From positions 310,001 through 374,000 of the forward strand of contig JAEVZS010000002.1 in the NCBI GenBank assembly GCA_023392125.1: a stretch of 64,000 nucleotides of DNA, in the 5' to 3' direction. The DNA is from Bacteroidota bacterium (GTDB lineage Bacteria > Bacteroidota > Bacteroidia > Cytophagales > Cytophagaceae). Positions 17,338 to 26,376 of the stretch are shown here, in pieces; the stretch's first letter is position 1, and each line of letters starts with the position of its first letter. Below the pieces are notes generated by a model. The model was not told where the DNA came from, did not search any database, and worked only from the letters and a program-made list of their open reading frames with translations. The position numbers were made by a program, and so were the translations under genes.

Positions 17338-18471
17338 TCAGGAGGCTCTGCCAATGGATTTTAGTCCGTATTTATCTCTTATTTTATCCATCGCCTGATA
17401 TAAGTTTATTTCCCTTCTGTAATCTTCAAAGAGATTCGTCTGATAATTGCCCCGTACCAGATCGCTTAGTCGTACTCCGATCAGCCTGACAAGCATGCGC
17501 CGGTTGTAGAGCCGGTCAAATAGTTCCTGGGCAGTTTTTAACAATACAGAATCAGATGCAGAGAACGGTATGGATGCCTGTCGTGTATGTGTATCAAAAT
17601 CCGAATAGCGTATTTTTACGGTAATACATCCGGATAGCAAAGATTTAGAGCGCAGTGTATAGCCAAGCTCTCCGACCATTTTTACAAGAGTTGATTTTAA
17701 CATTACTATATCTGTGGTATCAGCCTGAAAAGTTTCTTCCGTAGAAACGGACTTACGCTCGGTATACGGAGTAATCGGCGTATGGTCTACACCATTGGCC
17801 CGTTGCCACATGAGCAGACCATGCCGGCCAAACATTCTTTCCAGCATTTCGGGCGGCATCTCACTCAGCGTGCCGACTCTGGATACGCCCAGACTATTGA
17901 GCTGCGCGACTGTCTTCTTTCCTATCATGGGAATCTTTCCGACATACAAGGGGGCTATGAATGGCTTTTCCTGACCTTTCTCAATTTGTCTGTTTCCATT
18001 GGGTTTGGATTCATTAGTGGCTATTTTGGATACGGTTTTATTGACCGATAGTCCGAAAGACAGAGGCAGGCCGCATTCTTTATGTATGTACTGCTTAAGT
18101 TCACAGGTCCATTTATAGCAGCCGACAAAACGATCCATACCGGAAAGATCCAGGTAAAATTCATCAATAGACGCTTTTTCATATGCCGGAGCTCTGGTTG
18201 AAATGATTTCTGTGACTAATCTCGAATAGTAGCTGTAACTCTCCATATCGCCTTTTATAAAGACAGCCTGCGGGCATAAGGTTCGTGCCATCCGTGACGG
18301 CATGGCCGAATGTACTCCAAACTGACGTGCTTCATAGCTGCAGGAAGCTACTACTCCCCGATCGCTGCTTCCGCCGATAATAAGCGGCTTGTTTCTGAGT
18401 TTGGGATGCTTTAGCAATTCAACAGATACAAAAAAAGCATCAAGGTCCATGTGCACAATCGTACGGTCCAT
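17338..18471 (-). CDS. dinB: Y-family DNA polymerase IV
   Basis: 377 aa translesion polymerase. Catalytic acidic residues are present: D9 in HMDLDAFF and the SIDE motif in KASIDEFYLDLSG (about residue 105). The palm, fingers, thumb (helix-hairpin-helix region KIPMIGKKTVAQLNSLG) and little-finger domains are all there, so the protein looks active, unlike the catalytically dead ImuB paralogues. It is the second gene of a pair, with its ATG 12 bp after the stop of the DnaE-like gene. Such pairing points to DNA-damage-inducible mutagenic repair. No LexA-like or S24 regulator and no imuA is adjacent. Confidence 0.93.
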   Translation of the reverse strand: MDRTIVHMDLDAFFVSVELLKHPKLRNKPLIIGGSSDRGVVASCSYEARQFGVHSAMPSRMARTLCPQAVFIKGDMESYSYYSRLVTEIISTRAPAYEKASIDEFYLDLSGMDRFVGCYKWTCELKQYIHKECGLPLSFGLSVNKTVSKIATNESKPNGNRQIEKGQEKPFIAPLYVGKIPMIGKKTVAQLNSLGVSRVGTLSEMPPEMLERMFGRHGLLMWQRANGVDHTPITPYTERKSVSTEETFQADTTDIVMLKSTLVKMVGELGYTLRSKSLLSGCITVKIRYSDFDTHTRQASIPFSASDSVLLKTAQELFDRLYNRRMLVRLIGVRLSDLVRGNYQTNLFEDYRREINLYQAMDKIRDKYGLKSIGRAS

Positions 18472-18483
18472 TTTGTAGTGTAA

Positions 18484-21414
18484 TTATGCGGTTTGAAGAT
18501 TGGGAGTCTGCATAGGAAGCTTTTTCATATGGCTTACCTCCAGGCACGGAAAGTTGAATTCAGTTGTTACTTTTCCTGTCAATAAATAAAAGCCTTGTCC
18601 CTGGAAGGGGGCTTTGCGAAGCTGCGGAGGAAAGTGAATGGTATCGATTGTATTGCCTTCTCTGTCCAGAAAGTGGCCGAAAGCCATACTTTCTTTATGT
18701 ATGGTGTTTGAGTATTTTGTACATATCAGATAGCCGGTCACAGATATGTAATTATTGGTATGTAAAATCATTTCCTGAGCTGTTACCCCTGTACAGCGTC
18801 TTTCGGGAGACAGCAGCTCAAAAGGAAAACATAAGGGAAAACCCAGCAGATCAATCTCATCATATGCATTGTCCAGAGGATGAAGATCCAGAGCCGGGAG
18901 GCCGTAGTTTTTTTCAGGAAGCTTAAATAGTGCATTATCCCGGCTTTGAGAAAATGAAAACCCGGCTTCCCACAAAAGTGCTTTTTTGTTCTTGCCGCAG
19001 AATCTGAATGCATTCATCCGGATGAGAATAGTTAATTGTTCATAGGAGACAGAAACCCGGTTAAGAAAATCATACAGACTTTTGTATGTGCCGTTGTTTT
19101 CTCTGTTTTTTATAATTGAGATAATGGTTTTTTCTTCCAGCGCTTTTACATGAGCGAAACCGATATAAATATGCCGGTCTTTCAGGCAGGTCTCGTTCAT
19201 ACTGTTGTTAATGCAGGGAGCTTCGATGATAGCCCCGGCTTTTCTGGCTTCCTGTATATAAAATTCTGTATTGTAAAATCCCCCGAAATTGTTGATGACT
19301 GCGACCATGAATGCCAGAGGGTAATGTGCTTTGAGATACAGACTATGGTAGCTTTCGATAGCGTAACTGGCAGAATGGGCTTTGGAAAATGAGTATCCGG
19401 AAAAGCTTTTGATTTGCCGCCATACTTCCCTGCTGACTGATTCGCTGTAACCTTTGTCTTTGCAGCTGGCCAGAAAACGCTGTTCAAGCGCTGCCAGTTC
19501 GCTGTCTCCTCTGAATTTGCCCGACATGGCTCTTCGTAATATATCGGCCTCACCCGGATCCAGTCCTGCAAACAAATGGGCTACTTTGATCACATCTTCC
19601 TGGTAAACCATGATACCAAAAGTATCTTTGAGAAGTATGCCCAGCCGGGGATGCAAATGGGCGATTTGGTCAGGATGATGATATCGGTATATATATTCCT
19701 GCATCATGCCGGATTGTGCCACACCGGGCCGGATAATGGAGCTGGCAGCTACCAGTGTCTGATAGTCTTCGCACTGCAGCTTGTGAAGCAGCATACGCAT
19801 ACCTGGAGATTCTATATAAAAGCACCCTATGGTATCGGCTTTTTTTATATGCTCCCGGACTAATGGATCAGTGAGGGCTTTTTGCGTATCGATATGAACA
19901 GTCTCTCCTGTATTTTCTCTTACAATCTCCAGGGTATTTTTGATATGACCCAGTCCCCGCTGGCTGAGTATGTCATATTTATGATAGCCTATATTTTCGG
20001 CTGTAAACATGTCAAAATGTGTTATGGGAAACCCTTTGGCCGATAGATCAATACCGGTACAGGTTGCAATGGGCGCCTCACTGATAAGAATGCCGCTGGC
20101 ATGAACGGACAAATGATTGGGAAAACCATTTAAGAGTTCGGCATAACGATATACCAGGCGGGTAATATGATCCTGTTTTTTTTGTGTTTCAGGCAGACGT
20201 TTGTTTGTCAGGATATCAATTTCTGCTTTGGGCAAACCAAACACTTTGGCCAGCTCCCGGCATGCTGATCGTTTGCTGAATGTATTATAGGTAGCAAGCA
20301 GTGCACAGTGCTCGAAACCGTATGTATCCAGAATATGCTGAAATACCGTATCCCGGTCCTTCCAGGAAAAATCAATATCGAAGTCTGGCGGAGAAGTTCG
20401 GTGCGGATTAAGAAAGCGTTCAAAATAAAGATCCAGTTCAACCGGATCCACATCAGTTATCCTGAGGCAGTATGCTACTATACTGTTGGCACCGCTTCCT
20501 CTTCCCACATAAGCAAAGTCTTGTGTTATTGCAAAACGGATAATATCCCAGGTGATCAGAAAATAGGCATTATAGTTTAGCTTGTCTATGATTTCCAGCT
20601 CTTTTATAACTCTTTCCCGGGCTGTCCGATTTTTGACACCGTATCGTGCGGAAAGGCCTTCCAACGCCAGTTTTTCGAGCAAAATACGGTCTTCTGCAGC
20701 ATTTCCGGTATATGTCTCCCTGTTTTTGCTTTGATTATCTGTGTGTATGGAGCAGTTTTGAGCCAGCTTCCATGTATTGCTTATAATAGCCGGAAAGTCT
20801 TTGTAACTATTCAGGAGTTCGGTGCTGTGGTAAAATACTTCATCTTCCTGTGCATGCATGCTGCCGGTTAGTCTGCTCAGTAATATTGCCTGGTCGATAC
20901 ATCGTAACAAGCGATGGACATTGTAGCCGGTTTTGTTCTGAAATGTTACCGGCTGAAACATAATTAAGCGGTCCTGAGCATGGTGACGTATACTGAGTTT
21001 CTTCAGATCAGAGCATCGAACCCCGATCCATTCATTATCCCGCAGTTTCCTGGATATACCGGTATAGGGATAAATGATATAAGCATTGTTGAAAGCAGGG
21101 GCTGTAGCAGGCAACGGAAGCCGGGCTGTTCTGTGAGCAGAAAGAAACTCATTAAGCTCCCGGAAGCCGGCGTTGTTTTTTGCCAGACCTGTATAGAGCA
21201 GCTTGTGCTGATTGTCCCGGAATTCAATTCCGACTATAGGCTGAATCCCCTTTTGGGCGCAGGAGCTTATAAAATCAAAGATAGCAGATGTATTATTTAT
21301 ATCGGTTAAGGCAAGTACCTTGGCGCCCTGCCTGACAGCTATTTCTACCAGTTCGGAAGGCGCAATGGTGCCGTAGCGAAAACTAAACCAGCTATGACAG
21401 TTAAGATATATCAA
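18484..21414 (-). CDS. dnaE2: DnaE-family (error-prone-type) DNA polymerase III alpha subunit
   Basis: 976 aa, clearly shorter than replicative DnaE (usually over 1150 aa). It has an N-terminal PHP domain (CHSWFSFRYGT, ALTDINN), the polymerase palm with the catalytic Asp cluster PDFDIDFSWKDRD, a helix-hairpin-helix region, and a C-terminal OB fold (VTGYLICTKYSNT). The size and the tight coupling to dinB fit the DnaE2-type translesion branch. The only start matching homologues (MIYLNCHSWFSFRYGT) is a TTG at 21414, so initiation may be weak. An AT-rich dyad at 21419-21437 lies just upstream. Expected role: damage-induced lesion bypass with DinB. Confidence 0.88.
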   Translation of the reverse strand: MIYLNCHSWFSFRYGTIAPSELVEIAVRQGAKVLALTDINNTSAIFDFISSCAQKGIQPIVGIEFRDNQHKLLYTGLAKNNAGFRELNEFLSAHRTARLPLPATAPAFNNAYIIYPYTGISRKLRDNEWIGVRCSDLKKLSIRHHAQDRLIMFQPVTFQNKTGYNVHRLLRCIDQAILLSRLTGSMHAQEDEVFYHSTELLNSYKDFPAIISNTWKLAQNCSIHTDNQSKNRETYTGNAAEDRILLEKLALEGLSARYGVKNRTARERVIKELEIIDKLNYNAYFLITWDIIRFAITQDFAYVGRGSGANSIVAYCLRITDVDPVELDLYFERFLNPHRTSPPDFDIDFSWKDRDTVFQHILDTYGFEHCALLATYNTFSKRSACRELAKVFGLPKAEIDILTNKRLPETQKKQDHITRLVYRYAELLNGFPNHLSVHASGILISEAPIATCTGIDLSAKGFPITHFDMFTAENIGYHKYDILSQRGLGHIKNTLEIVRENTGETVHIDTQKALTDPLVREHIKKADTIGCFYIESPGMRMLLHKLQCEDYQTLVAASSIIRPGVAQSGMMQEYIYRYHHPDQIAHLHPRLGILLKDTFGIMVYQEDVIKVAHLFAGLDPGEADILRRAMSGKFRGDSELAALEQRFLASCKDKGYSESVSREVWRQIKSFSGYSFSKAHSASYAIESYHSLYLKAHYPLAFMVAVINNFGGFYNTEFYIQEARKAGAIIEAPCINNSMNETCLKDRHIYIGFAHVKALEEKTIISIIKNRENNGTYKSLYDFLNRVSVSYEQLTILIRMNAFRFCGKNKKALLWEAGFSFSQSRDNALFKLPEKNYGLPALDLHPLDNAYDEIDLLGFPLCFPFELLSPERRCTGVTAQEMILHTNNYISVTGYLICTKYSNTIHKESMAFGHFLDREGNTIDTIHFPPQLRKAPFQGQGFYLLTGKVTTEFNFPCLEVSHMKKLPMQTPNLQTA

Positions 21415-21418
21415 TTTG

Positions 21419-21437
21419 CTAAATTTTTTAGTAAAAA
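21419..21437. promoter_or_regulatory. AT-rich dyad in front of dnaE2-dinB
   Basis: Two overlapping inverted repeats, CTAAA...TTTAG (21419-21431) and TTTTTA-G-TAAAAA (21425-21437), lie 5-23 bp upstream of the TTG start of the polymerase pair. This is a position expected for an operator or promoter core. No E. coli-like CTGT-N8-ACAG SOS box is obvious. Low sequence complexity makes chance plausible. Confidence 0.3.
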
Positions 21438-21661
21438 TACAAAAGTGTTTTCTTTGTTGCTATTGATATGCCTGTAAAAAAATAATCATCTGATATACAG
21501 TTATAACTGGCGGATCGGATAGGGATTTGTGTTCTTTACTGTGTTAAGAGAACAATTTAAACGTGAAGGAGGTTATATTAATGACAGCAGGATGAAGAGA
21601 GAAGAAAAGAGGCGCAGGAACAGGCTGTCTGAAGATGACTGGATAAAAACAGTTGATATAA

Positions 21662-21687
21662 AAGAGGCTGCCATATGGCAGCCTCTT
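21662..21687. terminator. Terminator of the NlpE/META gene
   Basis: A perfect palindrome AAGAGGCTGCC-ATAT-GGCAGCCTCTT immediately downstream of the minus-strand gene's stop at 21694. T-rich tails occur on both sides. Confidence 0.85.
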
Positions 21688-21693
21688 GTTTTT

Positions 21694-22788
21694 TCAGGTT
21701 TTCGATATATGAAATACCAATGTTGTTTTACCTGTACGCAGATAGAGTTTTCCTCTTTTTATTGAGTACGTATACTGCTTGCCCGATAATAATTTAAAAA
21801 AATATTGTTCGGTGGCTGCATCGCTGCAATGCATTCTGGTTGATACAACGGGGCCGATAATCATTGAATTGTGCCTGATGTCAATATCTGCATGATAGCT
21901 GTTGCAATAACTGCTTCCGTATACCCGTCCGGAACCGGGATGTATCTGCATTGTAATGTTGTTTTTTTCCCCTTTTCTTTTTCGTATCGGCCTATTGTTG
22001 ACCGATTCAAGTACCCATATATCGTTCAGGCGATAATCTGATAAAAAAAATCCGCAGCCGGTATACATATTGCTGTTTCCGTCTTCTGCTATTGTCACCG
22101 TATAATCTGTAGACTGACCGGCAAGCAGGCAGGTTTTTTTTGAAAGCAGGATATTCAGCCGGGGAGATGTTGGCAATATGATCTGCATAGTATCCGGAAA
22201 TATCATCAGCTGCTTTTGGTTGCGTATAGCAGAAGATAATGTTTTCCCCGAAGCAGAAGACAGAAAGGATATTTTCCCGGTTTTGCTGATTTGCAGTTCC
22301 CATGAGCCTTCGCTGTTGAGGGCCGTAAAAAACAGACCTTTCCGGTACATTGCCTGGTGAGCTTTCATTGTTTCTTCATTAGCACGGATCAGAATATAAG
22401 AGGGCTTATAATTGGGACTGGTCAGCAGTCCGTCATTTTCCTGGGTGTGTTCCAGACGGCCGTTCCTGAATTTGTATTGTTTTGTACCACTTTTGCTGTT
22501 GACGATGTTGACAGTTGAATCTTTAGAGATAGTCCATATGCCGCTATGCTTTTCAAAGATGCTGTCTTTCAGGGAGCGGGCTATTTTTTCCTGATAGGAT
22601 CCGTCGCCCTGAAGATACAGCGTATAGTTTAGTACCGGGCAGTCTCTGCATGGAAGTATTCCCTCCCACCGTCCTGTCAGTGCTGGTCCGAGCTTTCTCA
22701 TTGCTTTTTTACTTTTTTTGCCGGAAACAGCACATCCGCCTGCTATTAGCATAAAAGCAAGAAAGAGAATCGCTGGTAGGTTCTTCAC
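21694..22788 (-). CDS. NlpE-like / META-domain lipoprotein
   Basis: 364 aa with a lipoprotein signal peptide (lipobox LIAGGC, lipidated Cys19). Residues about 38-135 form an NlpE N-terminal domain with its paired-Cys motif GILPCRDCP, which in E. coli NlpE is linked to copper and to surface sensing through Cpx. A middle beta-rich region follows (about 140-245). The C-terminus (about 255-364, IWVLESVNNRPI and SGRVYGSSYCNSY) is a META/HslJ domain, linked to heat-shock or antibiotic tolerance in enterics. Predicted outer-membrane lipoprotein of the envelope stress type. It stands alone with its own terminator. Confidence 0.82.
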   Translation of the reverse strand: MKNLPAILFLAFMLIAGGCAVSGKKSKKAMRKLGPALTGRWEGILPCRDCPVLNYTLYLQGDGSYQEKIARSLKDSIFEKHSGIWTISKDSTVNIVNSKSGTKQYKFRNGRLEHTQENDGLLTSPNYKPSYILIRANEETMKAHQAMYRKGLFFTALNSEGSWELQISKTGKISFLSSASGKTLSSAIRNQKQLMIFPDTMQIILPTSPRLNILLSKKTCLLAGQSTDYTVTIAEDGNSNMYTGCGFFLSDYRLNDIWVLESVNNRPIRKRKGEKNNITMQIHPGSGRVYGSSYCNSYHADIDIRHNSMIIGPVVSTRMHCSDAATEQYFFKLLSGKQYTYSIKRGKLYLRTGKTTLVFHISKT

Positions 22789-23010
22789 TGATTAAAAAAT
22801 TTTACAGCTAAACCTGCAATATTACTGAAATGTTTGTCGCACTTTTTAAGCTGGTTTGGTAACAATGGCTAAACTGTGTTTGGTTAATTATATTAATTTG
22901 TAAATCAACTGATAGTGGTTTTCAATGAGAGTGATTGTGCTTTTTTCAGATTTAATCTGAACAAAATTTTATATGGCTGGTTAATGTAGCTTTCTGATTA
23001 ATTCTATAGT

Positions 23011-24126
23011 ATGAAAGAACGTGTGCTTATTACAGGCGGTGGAGGATTTTTGGGAGTGACGCTCAGTAAAATGTTGCTGGAGAACGGATACAGAGTCCGG
23101 GTTCTGGACAATCTGCCGGAAGCTGCACATAGTGCCGGGGCGGAAAGACCCTGCAATCTGCCTGAAGAAGCCGAGTTTATCAAGGGAGATGTTCGAAATC
23201 GTGAAAGTATGCTGACAGCACTATATCAGATTGATATGGTTATTCATCTGGCTTCGATCGAAGGAATCTATACGAGTATGTTTATGCCGGGCGATTATAT
23301 TGACAATAATACACTTGGCGTATCTGTGCTGATTGAGCTCCTGGCGCGTAATCCGGTAAAGAAGCTGATTGTAGCGTCAAGTATGGCTGTCTATGGGGAA
23401 GGATTATATACTGACAGATACGGACGTCATATACATGATGCTATGCGGTTGCCTGCCAGCCTCAATGCCGGCATATGGAATATTATGGATGATGACGATG
23501 AGCTCAGACCGGTAGCTACTCCGGAAAATAAATCGGTCAATCCGGTTTCAGTATACGGACTTTCTAAATATAATCAGGAAAGACTTTGTCTGCTGGCTGG
23601 AAATACGTTTGGTTTTTCCGTTACCGTACTCCGTTTTTTTAATATTTACGGACCCGGTCAGAGTTTGTCTAATCCGGGTGGAGATGTGCTGGCTAAGTTC
23701 GGAGCCAGGTTGCTTAATAATGTAGCTCCGCTTTTGTTTGAAGATGGATTTCAGCTTAGGGATTTTATTCATGTAAAGGATGCAGCCAGAGCGTGCATTC
23801 TGGCGATGGAAACGCCTCAGGCAGATGGTCAGGTTTTCAATATCGGAAGTGGTCAGCCATATGCTATCAGGGAAGTGGCACTGAAACTTGCGCTTATTAT
23901 GGCCAAAAACAGAATCCAGCCGCAGGTATCACAAAAATTCCGTATTGGGGATGTCCGTAACTGTTTTGCCGATATTACAAAGGCTACAGAGTTGCTGAAC
24001 TTTCATCCTTCTGTCGATCTCAATGAAGGAATGTTTGAAATGGCCGAATGGCTGAAAGATCAGATGGGGGCGTTTGTATACCGGGATCATCAGCCGGAAC
24101 CCCCTTCTCTTGATGCGTTTCGATAA
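23011..24126 (+). CDS. NAD-dependent sugar epimerase/dehydratase (extended SDR)
   Basis: 371 aa extended SDR. The Rossmann nucleotide-binding motif is TGGGGFLG at residues 8-15, and the catalytic YxxxK appears as VYGLSKY near residue 181 with an upstream SSMAVYGE. It resembles UDP-glucose 4-epimerase or dTDP-L-rhamnose 4-epimerase in length and in the long insert around residues 145-170. The exact sugar nucleotide cannot be read. A glycosyltransferase starts 31 bp downstream, so the pair probably makes and transfers a surface sugar. Confidence 0.87.
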   Translation: MKERVLITGGGGFLGVTLSKMLLENGYRVRVLDNLPEAAHSAGAERPCNLPEEAEFIKGDVRNRESMLTALYQIDMVIHLASIEGIYTSMFMPGDYIDNNTLGVSVLIELLARNPVKKLIVASSMAVYGEGLYTDRYGRHIHDAMRLPASLNAGIWNIMDDDDELRPVATPENKSVNPVSVYGLSKYNQERLCLLAGNTFGFSVTVLRFFNIYGPGQSLSNPGGDVLAKFGARLLNNVAPLLFEDGFQLRDFIHVKDAARACILAMETPQADGQVFNIGSGQPYAIREVALKLALIMAKNRIQPQVSQKFRIGDVRNCFADITKATELLNFHPSVDLNEGMFEMAEWLKDQMGAFVYRDHQPEPPSLDAFR

Positions 24127-24157
24127 AAAAGTAGTGAATATTAAATAGTTTGCATTT

Positions 24158-25258
24158 ATGAAAATAGCCGTTTTTTGCCAGTCGCTTGTGACTGACTACA
24201 ACTACCCTATTGCCCATTTTTTGAGGGGGCTTATTTCTGAAATTCAAAAAAATCACGAGGTGGTCGTGTATGAAAAAGAACAGAATGAACCTTTATCATC
24301 CACTCTCAAAGACTATGGCAAGACACCTGTTAATGAATACTATCGCTATTATCCGCAATTAAATTCTGTGACGTATGATTACGATTCTGTTGCAGAGTGT
24401 GTCAATGGATTTGATCTGGTGCTTGTTCACTCCGGAACCGATATGGTTACATTGAATATTCTTACGGAGCTGAAGCTTAAAAGCTCATTCAGGTTTGTAT
24501 TTTATGATGACGGATTTTCCTTTGTGGACAATCTGCCGCTTATCTGCGAGATGATTGTACCAGTCTGTGATATGGTAGTGGTTAACTGTCACTATATTCG
24601 TGAGTTGTACATGAAAGTAATGGATGGATGTGACGTGGAATATTTGCCTTATGGTATCGATCTGAATGTCTTTCATCCCCGTAGTGCTGAAAAAGAGCAG
24701 ACTGCCGTGCTCAACCTTGACTGGTCCGATGAGTGCAGCGTCGAGGAGCTTGAGGAATTTTTTATTAAGCCGGTCAGGGATTTGAGAATTAAAGCCTCGG
24801 TTTACGGAAGCAGATATCCCCGGCATATAAAAAAGATTCTGGCAGATCACTCTATTGCTTATAAAGGCTGGCTTCCCTCATTTAAGCTGCCGGAAGTCTT
24901 TGCTCATTATACTACTGCTATACATTTACCGGCTAAAGATTCTCTTGAAGCCCGTGCCGGAAGCGCTTCCATGCGTATGCTGGAAAGTATTGCGAGCGGT
25001 ATACCCGTAATTTCTGCTCCCTGGAAAAACAGCGAAAAAGTGCTTACCCCTGCCAGAGACTACCTGCAGGCCGGTGACTCTTACGAAATGACACATTATA
25101 TACTGGAAATGATGAATTCTACCTTATGCGAAGTTATTTCCGGGCACGGACTTAAATTAATATCTTCCAGACATACGTGCAGACTGAGAGCTCAGGAACT
25201 TAGTCTGATGCTAAGCAGGCTGATTAATCAGCATCAAGTGCTTTCGGGATCTTTATAG
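24158..25258 (+). CDS. Glycosyltransferase (GT4/CgeB-like)
   Basis: 366 aa, GT-B type. The C-terminal half holds the donor-binding signature ASMRMLESIASGIPVISAPW (about residues 273-292), typical of the CgeB/Glyco_trans_1_2 group; the N-terminal half has the acceptor-side Rossmann pattern (MKIAVFCQS, LVLVHSGTD). No signal peptide. Substrate unknown. It sits 31 bp after an NAD-dependent epimerase and ends before an intrinsic terminator, forming a two-gene surface-glycan unit that lacks the Wzx/Wzy genes of a full polysaccharide locus. Confidence 0.82.
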   Translation: MKIAVFCQSLVTDYNYPIAHFLRGLISEIQKNHEVVVYEKEQNEPLSSTLKDYGKTPVNEYYRYYPQLNSVTYDYDSVAECVNGFDLVLVHSGTDMVTLNILTELKLKSSFRFVFYDDGFSFVDNLPLICEMIVPVCDMVVVNCHYIRELYMKVMDGCDVEYLPYGIDLNVFHPRSAEKEQTAVLNLDWSDECSVEELEEFFIKPVRDLRIKASVYGSRYPRHIKKILADHSIAYKGWLPSFKLPEVFAHYTTAIHLPAKDSLEARAGSASMRMLESIASGIPVISAPWKNSEKVLTPARDYLQAGDSYEMTHYILEMMNSTLCEVISGHGLKLISSRHTCRLRAQELSLMLSRLINQHQVLSGSL

Positions 25259-25290
25259 CTTTTTAAAAACAGGCCTCAGATAAAAAAATT

Positions 25291-25319
25291 AAAGGGCTGC
25301 TACTGAAAGACAGCCCTTT
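25291..25319 (+). terminator. Intrinsic terminator after the glycosyltransferase
   Basis: Stem AAAGGGCTG / CAGCCCTTT with an 11-nt loop, 32 bp after the stop codon. Confidence 0.8.
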
Positions 25320-25341
25320 AATAACCCAAATTAAACTATTT

Positions 25342-25361
25342 CACTAAAATGACTTTTAGTG
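25342..25361. repeat. Hairpin-forming inverted repeat in the 25.3-25.6 kb gap
   Basis: Stem CACTAAAA / TTTTAGTG with loop TGAC. A second inverted repeat, AAGTTAAA / TTTAACTT, follows immediately (about 25363-25392). No gene is seen between 25320 and 25668. Apart from these repeats and the rsmE promoter nothing is recognised in this gap. Confidence 0.5.
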
Positions 25362-25615
25362 TAAGTTAAAATATAACCCCTTAACTTTAACTTGTTTCAA
25401 AGGTATGTTTTTGTTGGGATAATAACAAGCTATTTTTTAAAGTAAAATATGGTAATAAAACCTGTTTAACTTACTCCGTATTAACCATGAAACAGGCGGA
25501 ATTTCCTATGCCGGAACTCATTTTCAAAGAAAGGCACTATCGGAGTATATATAGCAGAAGTGCTCTGGCCGTATGCTGACTTGCCTGTTCTTCTCTGCTA
25601 TTAGTACTGAATAAG

Positions 25616-25648
25616 TTTGCTTAATAAAGAATGTACGTAGTATATTTA
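25616..25648 (+). promoter_or_regulatory. Probable promoter of rsmE-DUF4159
   Basis: A -33 TTTG at 25616-25619, a 21-bp spacer, then TATATTTA (25641-25648; one mismatch to TAnnTTTG), 20 bp before the rsmE ATG. Confidence 0.5.
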
Positions 25649-25668
25649 GTGAAATTTATAAGAGTATA

Positions 25669-26376
25669 ATGCATATTTTTTTTTCGAAGACTGCAATTAG
25701 TGAACAGATTGAGCTGGATGAAGAAGAAAGCAGGCATTTGAGCAAGGTACTCCGCATCCGGGACGGAGAAAAAGTACTGGTGTCTGACGGGCGGGGATTT
25801 ATTTATAATGCGGTTGTTGAACGTGCTGATGCTCGTGCTGCCATGCTCCGGGTGGTTGGGAGATCGGAAGTTTATCAGCCGCCATCTTATTATATACACA
25901 TTGCTGTGGCTCCTACTAAAAACATCGACCGTATTGAGTGGTTTGTTGAGAAAGCCGTGGAGTATGGTATTGATGAGATAAGCTTTTTGCATACGGAACG
26001 TTCCGAAAGAAAGAATATTAATACAGATCGTATGTATCGTATCGCCATAAGTGCCATGAAACAATCTCTTAAAGGGAGCCTGCCGACAATCAATGAGCTT
26101 GAAAAGCTGCCTTCCTTTCTTAAAAAAGACTGGAGCAGCTGCGAATGCTATATCGGGCATCTCGAAGAGGAAAGAAGATTATCTCTGTTTCAGGAGGCTC
26201 CGTTAAATGGCCGCTATCTTGTGCTTATCGGGCCGGAAGGTGATTTTTCACCGGAAGAGCTGTCCAGAAGCCGGGAGCTGAATTTTAAGCCTATTACGCT
26301 GGGAAACTACCGCCTTCGGACAGAAACTGCGGCACTGGCTGCCTGTCATATATTAAATGTAAAAAATCAGTTATGA
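25669..26376 (+). CDS. rsmE: 16S rRNA (uracil1498-N3)-methyltransferase
   Basis: 235 aa SPOUT-class methyltransferase that makes m3U1498 in 16S rRNA using SAM. An N-terminal PUA-like domain (about 1-70) is followed by the knotted catalytic domain with the family motifs LIGPEGDFSPEE and LGNYRLRTETAA near the C-terminus, which build the trefoil-knot SAM site. Length is normal for the family. Its TGA overlaps the ATG of the DUF4159 gene (ATGA), indicating translational coupling. Confidence 0.94.
   Translation: MHIFFSKTAISEQIELDEEESRHLSKVLRIRDGEKVLVSDGRGFIYNAVVERADARAAMLRVVGRSEVYQPPSYYIHIAVAPTKNIDRIEWFVEKAVEYGIDEISFLHTERSERKNINTDRMYRIAISAMKQSLKGSLPTINELEKLPSFLKKDWSSCECYIGHLEEERRLSLFQEAPLNGRYLVLIGPEGDFSPEELSRSRELNFKPITLGNYRLRTETAALAACHILNVKNQL

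Noticed and set aside
21529..21765. Plus-strand ORF preceded by a perfect AAGGAGGT Shine-Dalgarno-like sequence
   Set aside because: The frame runs straight through the palindromic terminator at 21662-21687 into the opposite gene. The ATG with the best spacing gives only four codons, and Bacteroidota genes rarely use strong Shine-Dalgarno sites.
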